Of a DNA stretch of 22,993 bases, positions 1 to 6,251 are shown one piece after another; the first letter of the stretch is position 1; the number at the start of each line of letters is the position of its first letter. The notes under the pieces were generated by a model. That model was not told the origin of the DNA. It ran no database searches and saw only the letters and a list, made by a program, of their open reading frames with translations. The DNA lies in the IMG/VR virus record IMGVR_UViG_3300043775_001868, positions 1 through 22,993 of that record; one strand, 5' to 3'. The DNA is from a virus. A program made the position numbers and the translations under genes.

Positions 1-1
1 A

Positions 2-2851
2 GTCCTCCCGCCCGAAGTGCGTGGGCGCGTGGGCGGCTACACCGTCCTCGCCAACATCGCTCCGATGGATGTCTTCAAGGACGGAGTGAAAGTCTCCGAA
101 GCCAAAAACATGGACGGCGCGATCATCTCGGCATGGATGAAGGAAGGCCAAAACATCGGCCAAGCAGGCAAGCAGGTCTCGCTACCACCAGGCTACACGG
201 CCAAGGAAAACCTCGCCAGCAAGCGAGCCGACAAAGCCCTCGCCGACTTCTTCCGCGACCGCATCAAGCGCATCGACACCGAACTCGAAAAGGTGCTGGT
301 GCGCGAATACACCGAGGCCATCACCAAGGCCGTGAAGCAATCCCGCCCGAAGGCCGGTGACAACGGAGTCCGCAAATCCACGCTCGGAGCCGAGACGCAG
401 AAGTTCGCCGACATGGTTTACCGCGCCACCCTCCTTGACGACGAGGCCACGCCCAAGCGCATGGACGAGATTGATGCCGCGCTCACCAATCCGGACGCCA
501 CCGCCGAGGACATCTCCGCTCTCTCTGAAGAGCTGTCGATCCTCAACACATTTGGCGACCTCGACAACCGTTCGTCCGAGACGCTCGCACAGGGTCTCGA
601 CTGGCTCAAAGGTCAACTGCAAATGGGACGCGAAGCGTGGCGGATCAAGGAGCAGGCCCGCATCGACGAGCAGAGGGCGCGTGCCGCAGCGACCATCGAA
701 TGGCTCGGCAAAGGCACAGCCAAAAAACGCTTCGCCGACAAGGGACTCATGCAACGCATCACCGAGGTCGGGAACAACTACCTTCTCGACCACGCCAGTT
801 TCGAGCAGTTCGTCACCGCCATGCTCCCGCCGGAGATCGCCGCGAACTTCTCCGTGCGTCTCCGCAAAGCCGACATGGCCGCGCAATCCGCAGAAATCCG
901 CGATGGCAAAGGCATCCTTGATGCCGTCCGGGAAGGCGCGAAAGCCGCCAACATGTCCGCAGGCGATGCCATGCTCTGGCTCAAAGGAGATCAGAAAAAT
1001 GCCGTAGCCTACCTTGAAGGCCGCAAAGTGAAGGACGAGCGCATCGCCATCGAACTTGCTCAAAAGATCGTCACCGGCGAGGCCGACCGAAGCAAGCTCA
1101 CCGATGCCGATATCGAGACGCTCCGCAACGAACTCGCCGCACTCCCGGCGGACACGCAAAAAGAATATGTCACGATCAAGCGAGTCATCTTCCGTGGAGA
1201 GGATGTGAGGCTCGATATGTCCCGCGCCAAGGCCATCCAACTCCTGCTCTCATGGAACCAACCGGATGTCCAAATCAAGATGCGGAAGGAAGGGTGGACT
1301 GATGAAAGCGCAGCCGACCTCAAGGCGCTCGTTAACGATCCTGTCTCCCGATCCGTCATCAACTACCTGCAAGCCCTCTACGGCAAAGGCGTAAGCATCG
1401 TGAATCCGGTCTACTCGCGAATTTTCGGCATGACCATGCCGCAGGTCAAAAACTACGCGCCGACCCGGTTCCTCAACGCCAAAGACTCAAAGGACATCGG
1501 CCTCGACGGGTCGCCGACCGCCACCGGCACGACTCCGAGTTTTGCCAAAACCCGTGTCACCCACTCTGCCAAGATCGCTGCAGAGGATGCCCTCACCGTG
1601 GCGCAAGGCCACATCGCCCAGCAAGCGCACTGGGTCCACTTCGCCGAACTCGCCCGCGAATTCCGCGCATTGCTCTCCTCACCGGAAGTCCGTGAATCCC
1701 TCAAGCAAAAGCACGGAGATGCCGTCCTCAAAAGCGCCGAACTCTGGGCAGACCAATTGGAACAACGAGGCGGCAACAAGGCCCGCGAATCCGCATGGCT
1801 CAACAATGTCATCGGCACAGCCATCTCCGGCAAAGCAGTCGCCTCGCTCGGATTTAATCTCAAGACGCTCGCCATGCAGCTTGAGAACACAATCCGCTTC
1901 GGCCTCTCGCTCGACATGAAGCAGATCGCCTCGGCGCTCTCGCAACCCGGCGACATCATCGAAGACATCCAGACCGTCTGGGAATCCGATGCCATCCAGA
2001 ACCGGCTCCAAGGAGGCGCAACCGCCGAGGCGCGTTTCCTTTTCTCCCGCTATGCCGGGAAACCAAATTTCGCCGCGAAGATCGCCGAGGCATCGATGAC
2101 CCCAATCAACTGGCTCGACTCCGCAGGAACCTCGATCTCCAGCGCCATCGTCTACAGGGCCAACCTCAATGACGCCCTCGACGCAGGCATGCCAGAGAAC
2201 CTTGCCAAGCAAGCCGCACTCAATGCCGCCAGCGAGGCCATCTATCGTTTCGCGCAGCCGGTCAGCTTCGGCCAGAAAAGCATCATCGAAAACAACGGGA
2301 ATGTTTTTGCAAAAACCTTTTTCCTTTTCATGTCCGACCCGCGCCTCAAGACCGCCATCCTCGCAGATGCCGCTCGCGGGCTGGCCACACGGCGAGGCAA
2401 CGCCAGCGAACACATCCGCCGCATCGTCGCCGTGGAACTCATGGCGCTTGTCTCGCATGTCATTTCCAGCGCATTCAAAGACACCTTCTCAGATGACGAC
2501 GACGAGGAAATCTGGGGCATCGGCGGCTTTGCAAAAGCCATGCTCCTCGCCCCATTCCAAGGATTCTTCTTCGCAGGATCAGTGGCCGAGGTCGCCCTCT
2601 CCAAGCTCACCGGCCAAGGGTATTTCACCTCGTCGCAGAACCCGCTCCTCAACACCGCCGAGTCGGCAATACGCGCCGGTTCAAACCTCGATGACGCCTT
2701 CAACTTCAGCGACCCAGAAGCTATGCTCAAACAATGGAACAACATCTTCCGCTCGATGGCAGTCACGCCAACCATGGCCGCGCCCGCCGTCCTCCTCAAC
2801 ATGGTCAAGCCTGCGCTCGGCCTCTACCAAAACGCCACCACCGAGGACTGA
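2..2851 (+). CDS. Large phage virion-type protein, C-terminal part (5' end outside window)
   Basis: The frame is open from base 2 with no start signal. The GTG at 17 sits inside conserved-looking sequence (LPPEVRGRVGGYTVLANI), so I read this as the last ~950 residues of a longer protein. The first two thirds are charged and helical, with many Glu/Lys/Arg/Ala. Near the C-terminus, counting from the GTG, are hydrophobic stretches around residues 800-818 and 833-862, the second following an acidic DDDDEE run. Very large polyvalent proteins with this mix are typical of podoviruses, where they are carried inside the capsid and ejected with DNA. That role is inference; I see no lysozyme, protease or polymerase motif in this part. 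It lies directly upstream of the lysis cassette, as the last structural gene. Its stop is followed by a partial (2853-2860) and then a full copy of the phage motif. Confidence 0.7.
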   Translation, partial: VLPPEVRGRVGGYTVLANIAPMDVFKDGVKVSEAKNMDGAIISAWMKEGQNIGQAGKQVSLPPGYTAKENLASKRADKALADFFRDRIKRIDTELEKVLVREYTEAITKAVKQSRPKAGDNGVRKSTLGAETQKFADMVYRATLLDDEATPKRMDEIDAALTNPDATAEDISALSEELSILNTFGDLDNRSSETLAQGLDWLKGQLQMGREAWRIKEQARIDEQRARAAATIEWLGKGTAKKRFADKGLMQRITEVGNNYLLDHASFEQFVTAMLPPEIAANFSVRLRKADMAAQSAEIRDGKGILDAVREGAKAANMSAGDAMLWLKGDQKNAVAYLEGRKVKDERIAIELAQKIVTGEADRSKLTDADIETLRNELAALPADTQKEYVTIKRVIFRGEDVRLDMSRAKAIQLLLSWNQPDVQIKMRKEGWTDESAADLKALVNDPVSRSVINYLQALYGKGVSIVNPVYSRIFGMTMPQVKNYAPTRFLNAKDSKDIGLDGSPTATGTTPSFAKTRVTHSAKIAAEDALTVAQGHIAQQAHWVHFAELAREFRALLSSPEVRESLKQKHGDAVLKSAELWADQLEQRGGNKARESAWLNNVIGTAISGKAVASLGFNLKTLAMQLENTIRFGLSLDMKQIASALSQPGDIIEDIQTVWESDAIQNRLQGGATAEARFLFSRYAGKPNFAAKIAEASMTPINWLDSAGTSISSAIVYRANLNDALDAGMPENLAKQAALNAASEAIYRFAQPVSFGQKSIIENNGNVFAKTFFLFMSDPRLKTAILADAARGLATRRGNASEHIRRIVAVELMALVSHVISSAFKDTFSDDDDEEIWGIGGFAKAMLLAPFQGFFFAGSVAEVALSKLTGQGYFTSSQNPLLNTAESAIRAGSNLDDAFNFSDPEAMLKQWNNIFRSMAVTPTMAAPAVLLNMVKPALGLYQNATTED

Positions 2852-2866
2852 TTTTTGACTCGCCTG

Positions 2867-2881
2867 TTTTGACTGATACCA
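2867..2881 (+). promoter_or_regulatory. Phage 15-bp motif copy 1, before the lysis cassette
   Basis: Exact TTTTGACTGATACCA. It ends 7 bases before the ATG at 2889. A partial copy (TTTTGACT) lies at 2853-2860. This is one of nine copies in the window and probably a phage-specific promoter or regulator site; its function is inferred from position and repetition only. Confidence 0.7.
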
Positions 2882-2888
2882 TCCAACC

Positions 2889-3065
2889 ATGAAAAACCTC
2901 ATCACCTACATTTTAAACAGGGCGCAGGAGCAAAGTTCTTGGAGAGGCTTAATTTTAATTTTGACCGCCTGCGGTTTGCGTCTGGAACCCCAACTTCAAG
3001 AGGGAATCTTGGCGGTTGGTTTATCCGCAGTTGGGTTGATCAATCTGCTTCGCAAAGAAAAATGA
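2889..3065 (+). CDS. Small holin-like membrane protein (58 aa)
   Basis: Encodes 58 residues starting MKNLITYILN and ending LLRKEK. There are two hydrophobic segments, roughly residues 20-30 (GLILILTACGL) and 40-54 (ILAVGLSAVGLINLL), joined by a short polar turn (RLEPQLQEG), with a basic C-terminus. Small two-helix proteins of this style (SSWRGL..L...G..L.PE..E.I...GL..VGLI) are common directly before phage lysis genes. I call it a probable class II-type holin that would permeabilise the inner membrane. The ATG follows a phage motif copy by 7 bases and has no strong SD. Its stop overlaps the next start by 4 bases, giving a coupled holin-lipoprotein-endolysin cassette. The holin role rests on context and topology, not on a diagnostic motif. 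Confidence 0.65.
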   Translation: MKNLITYILNRAQEQSSWRGLILILTACGLRLEPQLQEGILAVGLSAVGLINLLRKEK

Positions 3066-3310
3066 CCCCGGGCCGGATCGCCGCAGGGATGATCATGCTG
3101 GGCTGGATTTTCCTCGCCCTCGCATTCTTGACCTCCTGCGTGAGCATCCCGGTCCCGCCGTTCGGCGACCGAGTCGGCGAGATGGGCAACCTGCAACTCA
3201 GCGTCTCCGTCAAATACATGCCGGTGCAAAACCCCGATCTCCCGAAAGACGACAACCTGTCCTATGCCTGGTCGAAATTCGGCGAGGTAAAAGCCCTCAA
3301 AGACAAATGA
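3062..3310 (+). CDS. Small lysis-cassette lipoprotein, possible o-spanin
   Basis: Encodes 82 residues from the ATG at 3062, which overlaps the preceding TGA (ATGA). A further upstream start would run through the holin-like gene in another frame and is not believable. The N-terminus has a hydrophobic signal (GMIMLGWIFLALAF) ending in a lipobox L23-T-S-C26, so the mature protein should be a lipoprotein. It is followed by a short proline-rich stretch (IPVPPFG). Lying between holin-like and endolysin genes, it fits an outer-membrane spanin subunit (Rz1-like) that disrupts the outer membrane during lysis. No separate inner-membrane spanin is visible, so it could also be another small lipoprotein. 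It overlaps the endolysin start by 4 bases. Confidence 0.7.
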   Translation: MTPGRIAAGMIMLGWIFLALAFLTSCVSIPVPPFGDRVGEMGNLQLSVSVKYMPVQNPDLPKDDNLSYAWSKFGEVKALKDK

Positions 3311-3852
3311 CCCGCCTGCTCGCCGAAATCGCAGCAGCAGAAGTCGGGGTCCGCGAGATCGGAGGCAACAACAACGGATCCAAAATCCGCGACTACCAGC
3401 GGGCCACCAACCTCAAGCCAGCTTCGTGGCCATGGTGCGCTGCGTTCGTTGATTGGTGCATCCGCGAGTGGCTCGACCGACCCGGCGTCCGCGACTGGCT
3501 CAACCTGCAATCCTCCACGCCCGAAGAATGGCGACCAAAGACCGCGCTCGCCTACGGTTTCATCGGCTGGGCGAAGTCCCGCCCCAAAACCTCGGTGATC
3601 TTGCACGAACGCGACCTCGCCCAACCCGGCGACATTGTCGTCTTCGACTTCTCGCATGTCGGAATCGTCGAGTCCGATTCCGGCCACCAGATCATCACCA
3701 TCGAAGGAAACACCAATGGCCGAGGCGACCGCGACTCCGAGTCCGGTGATGGCGTCTGGCGCAAAGCCCGCCAGAAAACAATCGCCCGGAATTTCATCCG
3801 AATCCGCCCTGTCTTGGCACTTTCTGGCACCGCTCCTGTAAATCGTTCGTAG
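3307..3852 (+). CDS. Endolysin, CHAP/NlpC-P60-like cysteine peptidase/amidase
   Basis: Encodes 181 residues. The N-terminal part has the pattern LLAEIAAAEVGVREIGGNNNG, typical of CHAP-type cell-wall hydrolases, then WPWCAAFVDW with the likely catalytic Cys44. Later come the DLAQPGDIVVF strand, FSHVGIVE with the likely catalytic His117, and TIEGNT with Glu133/Asn135 completing the active site. Such enzymes cut amide or peptide bonds in peptidoglycan. No signal peptide is seen, so export would depend on the holin. The start is coupled to the lipoprotein gene (ATGA). The last codons (from about 3814) overlap the left arm-type repeats of the attachment site, so the 3' end of this gene doubles as attP DNA. 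Confidence 0.85.
   Translation: MTRLLAEIAAAEVGVREIGGNNNGSKIRDYQRATNLKPASWPWCAAFVDWCIREWLDRPGVRDWLNLQSSTPEEWRPKTALAYGFIGWAKSRPKTSVILHERDLAQPGDIVVFDFSHVGIVESDSGHQIITIEGNTNGRGDRDSESGDGVWRKARQKTIARNFIRIRPVLALSGTAPVNRS
3814..3830 (+). repeat. Left arm-type integrase-binding repeats
   Basis: TTGGCACT at 3814-3821 and TGGCAC at 3825-3830, direct repeats about 11 bp apart. The same TTGGCACT octamer recurs twice on the other side of the tRNA-like core. This is the layout expected of arm sites for a tyrosine integrase; the binding itself is inferred. Confidence 0.55.
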
Positions 3853-3865
3853 TCAGTAGCCGTTT

Positions 3866-3923
3866 CTCGACTCGAAATCGAACGCAGGGCAACCTGCCGT
3901 GGGTTCAAATCCCACCCCTTCCG
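3866..3923 (+). other. attP core: 3' half of a tRNA-Ser(CGA)-like gene
   Basis: Sequence from the anticodon arm to the discriminator base of a class II tRNA. The anticodon loop is CTCGAAA (3871-3877, anticodon CGA) with a four-pair stem. A long variable arm GCAGG-GCAA-CCTGC lies at 3884-3897. The T arm is GTGGG-TTCAAAT-CCCAC at 3899-3915, then the 3' acceptor strand CCCTTCC (3916-3922) and G73 (3923). Upstream I find neither a D arm (no GG..A pattern) nor a 5' acceptor strand, so this is not a complete gene. A tRNA 3' half next to a tyrosine integrase is the classic phage attachment core, which rebuilds the host tRNA after integration. The crossover probably lies in the anticodon stem-loop. 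The left limit is approximate. Confidence 0.8.
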
Positions 3924-3926
3924 CTC

Positions 3927-3952
3927 CTCCAGTAAAGCCTCTGGAGCCTTTT
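3927..3952 (+). terminator. Hairpin after the tRNA-like core, possible terminator
   Basis: CTCCAG (3927-3932) pairs with CTGGAG (3941-3946) across an 8-base loop, followed by CCTTTT (3947-3952). It may be the tRNA terminator carried over from the host together with the att core, or the end of the lysis transcript. The T-run is short. The rest of the interval to 4030 is T-rich and shows no gene. Confidence 0.45.
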
Positions 3953-4033
3953 CCCAAGCGGGTCTACAGACCTCCCTCATCTTTTGCTTCGTGTTTTTTT
4001 CTGTTGCGTGGTTTTGCTTTTGAGGGGATGTTT

Positions 4034-4060
4034 TTGGCACTAGTTGGCACTGACTGCCAA
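4034..4060 (+). repeat. Right arm-type integrase-binding repeats
   Basis: TTGGCACT at 4034-4041 and 4044-4051 (10 bp apart, same face of the helix), then TGCCAA at 4055-4060, which is TTGGCA inverted. They lie just before the integrase ATG at 4077, so integrase binding here might also repress its own gene. Confidence 0.55.
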
Positions 4061-4076
4061 AACACCAAGCAACAGA

Positions 4077-5075
4077 ATGAAACACAACCCCTATGCGGTG
4101 CGGTTTGAAGATTCGCGAAATCGATGGGTGCTGGATTTGAAGGCGTCCCATTTCGGGGATCGGAAACGGATGTTTTTTGAGACGGAGTTGGAGGCGCATT
4201 CGGAGGGGGCGCGGTTGGTGGATGTCTTGCGCGAGAAGGGGCGCGAGGGAGTGAGGAGCAAGGAGGGCGGGATGTCGGTGGCGGTGGCGACCCGGATGTT
4301 CGCAGCGGAGAACGCGACCAAATCGAAGTCGCATTTTGCGAAGGTCGAGATGTTGTGCCGGGAACTGTCCTCGAAATGGTCGGGGCCGTTGTCTGCCATC
4401 GAGCCGGTGGCGCTGACTCGGTGGCTTAACCAGACCTCGGATTCGCCGACCACCCGGGCGATGTGGTTTCGCTATGCTCGGATGTTTTTCCGATGGGCCG
4501 CGAGGATGAGGTTCATCGAGAGGTCGCCGGTCGAGGGGATGCGGTCTCCGAAGGCGACACCGGCGCGAAACATTTTGACGGCTTCGCAAATGAAGGAACT
4601 GCTCAAAGCGCCGATGCAGGATGATGTGAAGGCGCTGGTGCTGCTAGGCGGGTTCGCGGGCCTGCGGACCATCGAGGTGGCGCGGATGAATTGGGAGGAT
4701 GTGGATTTCAAATCGAAGCAAATCCACATTCGGCCCGAGGTCAGCAAACAGACCACCGGGATGCTGGAGCGAGTCGTAGACATGACCGAGCCGCTGGTGA
4801 AGCGGAGGGAATTTTTCAAAGGCAAAAAAGGTGTGATCGTGAAAGGATCGCTGGAGGCGTTGCATGAGGCTCGGCGGCGCGTGGCACTTGCTCTTGGCTG
4901 GGAGGGCTGGCCAGAGAATGCGCTTCGGCATTCGTTCGCGACCTACCACCTCGGTCGCTGCGGTAATGCGGGATTGACGGCCTACCAAATGGGTCACACC
5001 TCGCCAGCGATGGTGCAGCGGGTCTATGCGGTTCCCGCCGTGCGGGCAGATTGGAAGGCGTTCTGGAGGATTTGA
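4077..5075 (+). CDS. int: Tyrosine-recombinase integrase
   Basis: Encodes 332 residues from the ATG at 4077 (MKHNPYAVRF). An in-frame TTG at 4044 lies inside the arm repeats and is less likely. An N-terminal arm/core-binding region (to about residue 165) is followed by the catalytic domain. Visible residues are Arg197 (GLRTIE), likely Lys224, Arg284-His285 (NALRHSF), His307 (MGH) and the nucleophile Tyr317 (RVYA). The first His of the usual HxxR box is Asn281, a variation I believe also occurs in related integrases. It should catalyse attP x attB recombination at the adjacent tRNA-derived core. The gene is markedly G-rich on the coding strand (many codons ending in G), unlike the C-rich lysis and structural genes to its left, which suggests a different history. 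The downstream 5079 gene follows closely. Confidence 0.92.
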   Translation: MKHNPYAVRFEDSRNRWVLDLKASHFGDRKRMFFETELEAHSEGARLVDVLREKGREGVRSKEGGMSVAVATRMFAAENATKSKSHFAKVEMLCRELSSKWSGPLSAIEPVALTRWLNQTSDSPTTRAMWFRYARMFFRWAARMRFIERSPVEGMRSPKATPARNILTASQMKELLKAPMQDDVKALVLLGGFAGLRTIEVARMNWEDVDFKSKQIHIRPEVSKQTTGMLERVVDMTEPLVKRREFFKGKKGVIVKGSLEALHEARRRVALALGWEGWPENALRHSFATYHLGRCGNAGLTAYQMGHTSPAMVQRVYAVPAVRADWKAFWRI

Positions 5076-5078
5076 CCT

Positions 5079-5270
5079 ATGCCCTACGCCAACAAAAAAA
5101 CGCAGCGGAAATTCATGGCGAAGCAATATGCGGATCGCTACCGCACGGACGACAAATTCAAGGAGGCGGAGAAGGATCGCAAGGCGGATTGGTATCAACG
5201 GAACCGCGAGAAGGTGATTGCGCGGGTGATGGAGAACAAGGCGAAGAAAACGCGAGTGCAGAAAAAATAA
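5079..5270 (+). CDS. Small basic protein of unknown function (63 aa)
   Basis: Encodes 63 residues, very rich in Lys, Arg and Asp (start MPYANKKTQRKF, then DWYQRNREKV and a Lys-rich tail). The ATG has a good SD (GGAGGA at 5065-5070, 8 bases upstream) that lies within the last codons of the integrase gene, so the two are probably co-translated. The motif WYQRNREK resembles short basic proteins seen near HNH genes in phages, but no HNH or zinc motif is present. It could bind nucleic acid because of its charge. I do not recognise a function. It has the same G-rich codon style as the integrase and may have travelled with it. Confidence 0.7.
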   Translation: MPYANKKTQRKFMAKQYADRYRTDDKFKEAEKDRKADWYQRNREKVIARVMENKAKKTRVQKK

Positions 5271-5335
5271 TTTCGCCCGCAAACCCAGTCTGCAAGCGGA
5301 TGTCAAGTGTTTTTTTATGGTAGGTGAACACCCCA

Positions 5336-5364
5336 TTGAAAAATAATTCTTGTGTGGTTTTAGT
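5336..5364 (+). promoter_or_regulatory. Possible promoter for the RHH regulator operon
   Basis: TTGAAA (5336-5341) with a 17-base spacer to TTTAGT (5359-5364). The -10 match is poor, but it lies inside the operator-like site O1 (5356-5368), as expected for an autorepressed promoter. The 120-base gap 5271-5390 otherwise shows a T-run (5311-5317) and no gene. Weak call. Confidence 0.3.
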
Positions 5365-5368
5365 AACC
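5356..5368 (+). promoter_or_regulatory. Operator-like site O1 (GGTTTTAGTAACC)
   Basis: A 13-bp sequence with dyad half-sites GGTT-N5-AACC, 23 bases before the first RHH gene. Identical copies occur at 5694 and 5764. A short dyad of this size suits an RHH dimer of dimers; the partner is inferred. Confidence 0.6.
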
Positions 5369-5390
5369 TCGGATAGGAATCTTCATCGTC

Positions 5391-5639
5391 ATGCCAAACC
5401 AACACTCCACCGACAAAGAAGTGATCGGATTTTATATCCCTCGCACATTGGCGGCACGGGTTCGCAAAGCTGCCAAATCCCGTGGGCTGACAATCACCGC
5501 TTTCATTGAAGAAACTCTTACCCATGCCACTCGCCAAACCACCCTCGCGCCGGAAGATTACCTCGCTATCGCCGAAGCCACAAAAAGAGCTGCTGGCCGT
5601 GTGGCTTCCAAGAGAGCTAGTCGCCAGAGTAAAAGTTGA
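5391..5639 (+). CDS. Ribbon-helix-helix DNA-binding protein 1
   Basis: Encodes 82 residues (MPNQHSTDKEVIGFYIPRTLA...). Residues about 10-43 fit an Arc/CopG-type RHH fold: a strand (EVIGFYIP), helix A (RTLAARVRKAAKSRG) and helix B beginning LTITAFIEETL. Such proteins dimerise and bind short palindromes. The 13-bp dyad O1 lies in its leader, so autorepression and a role in the lysogeny switch are plausible. An SD-like TAGGA sits about 11 bases before the ATG. The C-terminus (AGRVASKRASRQSKS) is low-complexity and basic because this frame runs through the DNA encoding the second RHH protein in another frame, so that tail may not be ancestral. Confidence is good for the fold, low for the precise role. 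Confidence 0.75.
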   Translation: MPNQHSTDKEVIGFYIPRTLAARVRKAAKSRGLTITAFIEETLTHATRQTTLAPEDYLAIAEATKRAAGRVASKRASRQSKS

Positions 5640-5745
5640 GGCGGCAGCAGGCAAAAGACCAACCAGTCGGCAGGTCGAGTTTTTTTTGGAGCAGGTTTTA
5701 GTAACCCGCCAAGTTAAAGACGCATACATAAAGTCTCTAGAATAA
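5524..5745 (+). CDS. Ribbon-helix-helix DNA-binding protein 2, overlapping paralogue
   Basis: Encodes 73 residues from the ATG at 5524; TTG 5506 or an internal GTG near the RHH strand are alternatives. The segment ELLAVWLPRELVARVKVEAAAGKRPTSRQVEFFLEQVL is split here only for naming: strand ELLAVWLP, helix RELVARVKVEAAAG, second helix TSRQVEFFLEQVL. It aligns residue by residue with protein 1 (IPR.LAARV against LPRELVARV, and both end in TRQ). The two look like tandem duplicates that now overlap by 116 bases in different frames (+1). Operator copy O2 lies inside its own 3' coding sequence (codons for QVLVTR). It probably binds the same sites, alone or as a heterodimer with protein 1. No strong SD is visible, so translation may depend on coupling. 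Confidence 0.65.
   Translation: MPLAKPPSRRKITSLSPKPQKELLAVWLPRELVARVKVEAAAGKRPTSRQVEFFLEQVLVTRQVKDAYIKSLE
5694..5706 (+). promoter_or_regulatory. Operator-like site O2 (GGTTTTAGTAACC)
   Basis: Identical to O1 over 13 bp, inside the 3' end of the second RHH gene and 70 bp upstream of O3. O2 and O3 also share the flanking A and C. Confidence 0.6.
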
Positions 5746-5763
5746 ACAATTTTTTTATAGAAA

Positions 5764-5776
5764 GGTTTTAGTAACC
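5764..5776 (+). promoter_or_regulatory. Operator-like site O3 over the excisionase-like start
   Basis: The third identical copy ends 1 base before the ATG at 5778 and overlaps the end of its SD (AGAAAGG, 5759-5765). A TATAGA (-10-like) lies at 5756-5761. Binding here could block both transcription and ribosome access. Confidence 0.6.
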
Positions 5777-5777
5777 C

Positions 5778-5981
5778 ATGAACATAATGATGACCGTAGA
5801 AGAAGCCGCGCAACTCACCGGCTACGCGCCATGGACGATCCGGCAGTTTTGTAACAAGGGGATGTTCACCGCCGAGAAGCCCCGTGGCGACCGTGGCGGC
5901 TGGCGCATCCTTCGGCCCTCGCTGGAGAAATGGTGGGCAGACAAGCGCCGTGCGAGCCTCAACACCCGGAGGGCTTCCTAA
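5778..5981 (+). CDS. Helix-turn-helix protein, excisionase/AlpA/MerR-like
   Basis: Encodes 67 residues. The first half has the classic pattern MTVEEAAQLTGYAPWTIRQFCNKGMF, where an HTH (VEEAAQLTGY-APWTIRQFCNKG) is followed by a short wing (KPRGDRGGWRILRPSLEKWW). This is the usual form of small excisionase or AlpA-type regulators (HTH_17). In a temperate phage it would act as the directionality factor at attP or as a transcription regulator of the lytic operon. It is the gene directly controlled by operator copy O3. Its stop TAA overlaps the next start by one base (TAATG). Which of the two roles it plays cannot be told from sequence. Confidence 0.8.
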   Translation: MNIMMTVEEAAQLTGYAPWTIRQFCNKGMFTAEKPRGDRGGWRILRPSLEKWWADKRRASLNTRRAS

Positions 5982-6082
5982 TGGACACGATCCTTCGCTG
6001 CCTCGACTACGCTTTCGATTTTATCTGGATGGTATCGCCGGTCGTGATCCTCGGCCTTTGTGCATGGAGGTTGGCCCGATGA
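5981..6082 (+). CDS. Tiny membrane protein (33 aa)
   Basis: Encodes 33 residues: MDTILRCLDYAFDFIW, then a hydrophobic segment (MVSPVVILGLCAW) and RLAR. The start overlaps the previous stop (TAATG) and the stop overlaps the next start (ATGA), so it is tightly embedded in an operon; this is the main reason to believe it. One transmembrane helix is likely, with a positive C-terminus inside. Function unknown. Confidence 0.55.
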   Translation: MDTILRCLDYAFDFIWMVSPVVILGLCAWRLAR

Positions 6083-6231
6083 GTGCAGGATTCGCCATCG
6101 CCCTCGCCATCCTCACGCTTGGGTCGTGCTTCGCCAGCTACCTCTGCGGGCAGCGCAATATGTTCATCCGCATGCGCCGTTTCGAGGAACGCCGCAGGCG
6201 ATGGGCGGAATGGGAAGATTTCGAGGACTAA
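6079..6231 (+). CDS. Small membrane protein (50 aa)
   Basis: Encodes 50 residues from the ATG at 6079, coupled to the preceding stop. A transmembrane segment at about residues 3-24 (AGFAIALAILTLGSCFASYLC) is followed by a strongly basic then acidic tail (RMRRFEERRRRWAEWEDFED). It could be a small anchor or superinfection-type protein; that is only a guess from topology. An earlier in-frame start would overlap the two upstream genes and is rejected. Confidence 0.55.
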   Translation: MSAGFAIALAILTLGSCFASYLCGQRNMFIRMRRFEERRRRWAEWEDFED

Positions 6232-6251
6232 ACACCCTCACCACAAGAAGA

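Noticed and set aside
182-1240. Long open frame on the minus strand opposite the first gene
   Set aside because: It mirrors the codon structure of the + strand gene, has no start context and no recognisable domain; GC-rich genes often give such shadows.
2867-2889. Motif as a host sigma-70 -35 box (TTGACT)
   Set aside because: There is no matching -10 element at the correct distance, and in two cases the start codon is only 1-3 bases away.
3845-3923. Complete tRNA-Ser gene
   Set aside because: No D arm or 5' acceptor strand precedes the anticodon stem, so only the 3' half is present.
4044-4076. TTG at 4044 as the integrase start
   Set aside because: It lies within the arm-type repeats; the ATG at 4077 leaves them outside the coding region and gives a typical N-terminus.
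3552-4589. Minus-strand open frame containing WDLNPRQVALRSISSRETA
   Set aside because: This peptide is the typical false translation of a tRNA; it supports the tRNA-like attP core, not a protein.
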